A stretch of DNA of 64,000 bases from Pseudophaeobacter sp965641885 (GTDB lineage: Bacteria > Pseudomonadota > Alphaproteobacteria > Rhodobacterales > Rhodobacteraceae): NCBI GenBank assembly GCA_965641885.1, contig OZ282574.1:2852001-2916000 (forward strand), given 5' to 3'. A program made the position numbers and the translations under genes. A model generated the notes under the pieces. The model saw nothing but the letters and a program-made list of their open reading frames with translations. It searched no databases and was not told the DNA's origin. Numbering within the stretch: position 1 is the first letter of the stretch; each line of letters begins with the position of its first letter. This document shows positions 61,407 through 64,000 of the stretch, in pieces.

Positions 61407-62393
61407 GTGGCAACACAAAATGGCAAAGCAAAATGGGGCATTGTCAGCACGATCAAGGCCCCGGCTGAGGCGATCCTCAACTTTGCCGCCTATCACCTTG
61501 AGGCCGGCGCCCACCGCCTGTTCCTCTATCTGGACGCCCCCTGCCCCGCGGCACGCCCGCTGCTAAAGGCGCATCCAAAGATCCGGGTGTTTGACTGCGA
61601 TGACGCCTCCTGGCAGCACCGCCGCAAAGGTGGAAAGCCTGAAAAACACCAGGTCCGGCAAAGCCTCAATGCGACCCGCGCCTATCGTCGACAGGCCGGT
61701 GACATCGACTGGCTGGCTCATATTGATGTCGACGAATTCCTCTGGGCCAGTAGCCCAATTGCGGAAGTGCTGTATGGCCTGCCAGATAGCAGCCTCAGCG
61801 CCCGGTCCCGCCCGATTGAAGCCCTCGCAGGCGACGGCACCGCCTTTAAGGGCTATGTCCCAAACGGCCCTGATCGCGGTGCTGTTGTGGGGCGGCTTTA
61901 TCCCCGATACGGTGAACATTTGAACGGTGGATTTCTCAGCCATGTGCAGGGAAAGGTGTTTGTGCGCACGGGTTTGCCCGACATCACTTTGCGGATCCAC
62001 AACCTCTTTCAAAGCACGGCCACGGCCTCAGGCGGCGACATCGAGAACCCCGGCCTGCAAGAGCTGCCGCAGGTCGATCTCTGTCACTTTCATGCGCCGG
62101 ACTGGCAACACTGGCTGGCCCATTATCGTTTTCGTCTGAAGAGCGGCTCTTATCGCAAGTCGCTAAAACCAGCGCGCCCCCGCGACAAGGGCGGCATCAC
62201 CCTGCATGACCTCATGAAAGCGATTGAAGATGAAGAGGGAGAAGACGGACTGCGGGCCTTTTATCACGAAATCTGCAACGACAGCCCTGCGCTGCGCGAC
62301 CGCCTCGAAAAAGAGGGCTTGTTGCGTGTTCGCGCCTTGCAGATTGCATCTGCCCGAATGAAGCATTTCCCACAGTTTGCACAAGAGCCCTGA
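61407..62393 (+). CDS. Glycosyltransferase family 2-like protein (DVDEF type), GTG start
   Basis: A 328-residue protein. IVSTIKAPAEAILNFAAYHLEAG opens the fold and HIDVDEFLWA near residue 109 is the catalytic block. The GTG at 61407 follows GGAG at good spacing. It is a distant relative of the four similar domains at 22.8-28.6 kb but stands alone. Function in surface glycans is inference. Confidence 0.82.
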   Translation: MATQNGKAKWGIVSTIKAPAEAILNFAAYHLEAGAHRLFLYLDAPCPAARPLLKAHPKIRVFDCDDASWQHRRKGGKPEKHQVRQSLNATRAYRRQAGDIDWLAHIDVDEFLWASSPIAEVLYGLPDSSLSARSRPIEALAGDGTAFKGYVPNGPDRGAVVGRLYPRYGEHLNGGFLSHVQGKVFVRTGLPDITLRIHNLFQSTATASGGDIENPGLQELPQVDLCHFHAPDWQHWLAHYRFRLKSGSYRKSLKPARPRDKGGITLHDLMKAIEDEEGEDGLRAFYHEICNDSPALRDRLEKEGLLRVRALQIASARMKHFPQFAQEP

Positions 62394-62598
62394 ACCATAG
62401 TGGCTCAAAGCACCCAACCTCGAAGAGTTGGGCGCGTTCCAGCAGTTTCAAGCCCCGCAGCGCACCCATTAATTGACGATCAAGCTAGATTTTGGTATGT
62501 CCCGGCAAAAGCTGAACGTTGTAGCACCGCACCTCTGTGCGGACCCAGCTTTGTAAAACACGCGCGGGCCAAATCAGTGTCCGCTAAAACGGACGCAT

Positions 62599-64000
62599 AT
62601 GACAAAATTTTCCGATCTGAATCTCAACCCCAAGGTCCTCAAAGCGATTGAAGAGGCCGGTTATGAAACCCCAACCCCGATCCAGGCAGGCGCTATTCCG
62701 CCCGCTCTTGAGGGTCGTGATGTGCTTGGCATTGCCCAAACGGGCACCGGCAAAACCGCCTCATTCACCCTGCCAATGATCACATTGCTGGCACGCGGCC
62801 GCGCCCGTGCCCGCATGCCGCGCAGCCTTGTTCTGTGCCCAACCCGTGAGCTGGCAGCCCAGGTGGCTGAGAATTTTGACACCTATACCAAACACTTAAA
62901 GCTCACGAAGGCGCTTTTGATTGGCGGAGTCAGCTTTAAAGAGCAAGACCAGCTGATCGACAAGGGCGTTGATGTTCTGATTGCGACCCCAGGCCGTCTG
63001 CTGGACCATTTCGAGCGCGGCAAACTGCTGCTCACAGGTGTGCAGATCATGGTGGTTGATGAGGCCGACCGGATGCTCGACATGGGCTTTATTCCGGATA
63101 TTGAGCGTATTTTCTCGCTCACGCCCTTTACCCGCCAGACCCTGTTCTTTTCGGCCACCATGGCGCCAGAAATCGAACGGATCACCAATACGTTCCTCTC
63201 CGCTCCTGAGCGAATCGAAGTGGCACGGCAGGCAAGCGCCTCTGAGACAATTGAGCAGAATGTCGTTCTGTTCAAAGCCTCGCGCAAGGATCGTGAAGCC
63301 AGCGAGAAGCGTACCGCGCTGCGGGCTCTGATTGATCTGGAAGGTGACAAGCTGACCAATGCGATCATCTTCTGCAACCGGAAGACGGATGTGGATATTG
63401 TTGCAAAATCGCTGAAAAAATACGGCTATGACGCGGCGCCTATTCATGGCGATCTTGACCAGAGCCAGCGTACCAGGACCCTCGATGGGTTCCGGGCGGG
63501 CGATCTGCGTATTCTGGTGGCCTCTGACGTGGCAGCCCGCGGTTTGGACGTGCCAAGCGTCAGCCATGTGTTCAACTTTGATGTCCCCGGCCATCCCGAG
63601 GACTATGTGCACCGTATCGGCCGCACCGGTCGTGCGGGACGCGAAGGCAAGGCGATCACCATTTGCTCTAGCCGCGATGAAAAAGCCCTCGCAGCCGTCG
63701 AAAGCCTGCTGCAAAAGGAAATCGCACGGCTGGAGAACCCGGTGAAAAAGGCAGAGCCTGCCAAACGCGCCGCGCCCAAGAAGGCCTCTGAAAAGCCGGA
63801 AAGAAGTTCTTCGCGGAGCAAACCCTCTGCCGTTGTGGCCGACGCAGCCGCTGTAGAGGAGACGCCGAAAAAAGCTGATCAGGTTGACGCGAACACATCC
63901 GAGGTGAGCAAGCCCGAAGCCCGCAAGCCCGAAGCCCGCAAGTCTGAAGGCAGTAAGTCTGACGCCAGTAAGTCTGAGCCTCAGAAGGCTGAGAATCACA
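62599..64000 (+). CDS. DEAD-box RNA helicase (C-terminus beyond window)
   Basis: The first 467 residues. All core motifs are present: Q motif TPTPIQ, AQTGTGKT, PTRELAAQ, VVDEADRM, SAT, ASDVAARGLD and HRIGRTGRAGR. It has the RhlE-like length and layout. The C-terminal tail is Lys/Ala/Glu-rich with repeats such as KPEARKPEARKSE and SKSDASKSE. The stop lies outside the window. Confidence 0.95.
   Translation, partial: MTKFSDLNLNPKVLKAIEEAGYETPTPIQAGAIPPALEGRDVLGIAQTGTGKTASFTLPMITLLARGRARARMPRSLVLCPTRELAAQVAENFDTYTKHLKLTKALLIGGVSFKEQDQLIDKGVDVLIATPGRLLDHFERGKLLLTGVQIMVVDEADRMLDMGFIPDIERIFSLTPFTRQTLFFSATMAPEIERITNTFLSAPERIEVARQASASETIEQNVVLFKASRKDREASEKRTALRALIDLEGDKLTNAIIFCNRKTDVDIVAKSLKKYGYDAAPIHGDLDQSQRTRTLDGFRAGDLRILVASDVAARGLDVPSVSHVFNFDVPGHPEDYVHRIGRTGRAGREGKAITICSSRDEKALAAVESLLQKEIARLENPVKKAEPAKRAAPKKASEKPERSSSRSKPSAVVADAAAVEETPKKADQVDANTSEVSKPEARKPEARKSEGSKSDASKSEPQKAENH

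Overview
The window is a GC-rich, densely coded stretch of an alphaproteobacterial chromosome. Gene content and order point to the Roseobacter group of the Rhodobacterales: a form II coxSLM cluster, the siroheme methyltransferase/DUF2849/cysI/cysH/DUF934 assimilatory sulfur operon, the alr-mlaE-mlaF-pqiA-radA-cvpA-purF run, Hint-domain proteins, and a CtrA-type TTAA-N7-TTAA site. This placement is inference from gene content; I did not identify a species. There are no rRNA or tRNA genes, complete insertion sequences, phage genes or CRISPR arrays.

Layout. 1-3.4 kb: DctB/DctD-type two-component system (DctD cut by the window edge), diverging from a cytochrome P450 gene. 3.5-9.2 kb: an Lrp/AsnC regulator diverging from the sulfate-assimilation operon, which makes siroheme, sulfite reductase and APS reductase, followed by ferredoxin-NADP reductase. 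9.3-12.6 kb: an Ala-rich membrane-anchored repeat protein, infC with an apparent ATA start codon, a methyltransferase, and a frameshifted chemotaxis-like gene. 12.6-22.4 kb (minus strand): coxM, coxL and coxS of a form II CO-dehydrogenase-like molybdenum hydroxylase, a molybdopterin-binding protein, XdhC/CoxI, two YeeE/YedE sulfur-transport-type membrane proteins behind a perfect FNR box, and the accessory genes coxE and coxD.

22.8-28.6 kb: a tight five-gene operon of DVDEF-type glycosyltransferases, a sulfotransferase-like protein, a 785-residue fusion and an FkbM methyltransferase, probably for a surface glycan. 28.9-33.6 kb: a conserved hypothetical, pyrC, pyrE and dnaB. 33.8-35.0 kb: an amidohydrolase that looks inserted between dnaB and alr. 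35.1-44.0 kb: alr, the MlaEF lipid-transport genes, a coiled-coil unknown, pqiA, radA, cvpA, a Hint protein with CtrA and DnaA-box motifs upstream, and purF.

44.3-53.5 kb: DUF2199 protein, a PilP-like small protein, SDR, surE, pcm, an NlpD-like lipoprotein, a DUF815 ATPase, tatABC, a small alpha/beta-barrel protein and a YafY/WYL regulator. 53.6 kb: a 7-copy octanucleotide repeat. 53.7-64.0 kb: an ABC ATPase, arsenite methyltransferase, an AlkC-type alkylation repair protein, an SDR lacking the usual Tyr-x-x-x-Lys, a second Hint protein, prfC, another DVDEF glycosyltransferase and a DEAD-box helicase cut by the window end.

Most of this is ordinary core genome. The most notable features are the ATA-initiated infC, the FNR-type promoter in front of the YeeE/YedE pair, the CtrA/DnaA-box region in front of the Hint gene, the glycosyltransferase/sulfotransferase/FkbM operon, and the coiled-coil gene translationally coupled inside the mla-pqiA operon.
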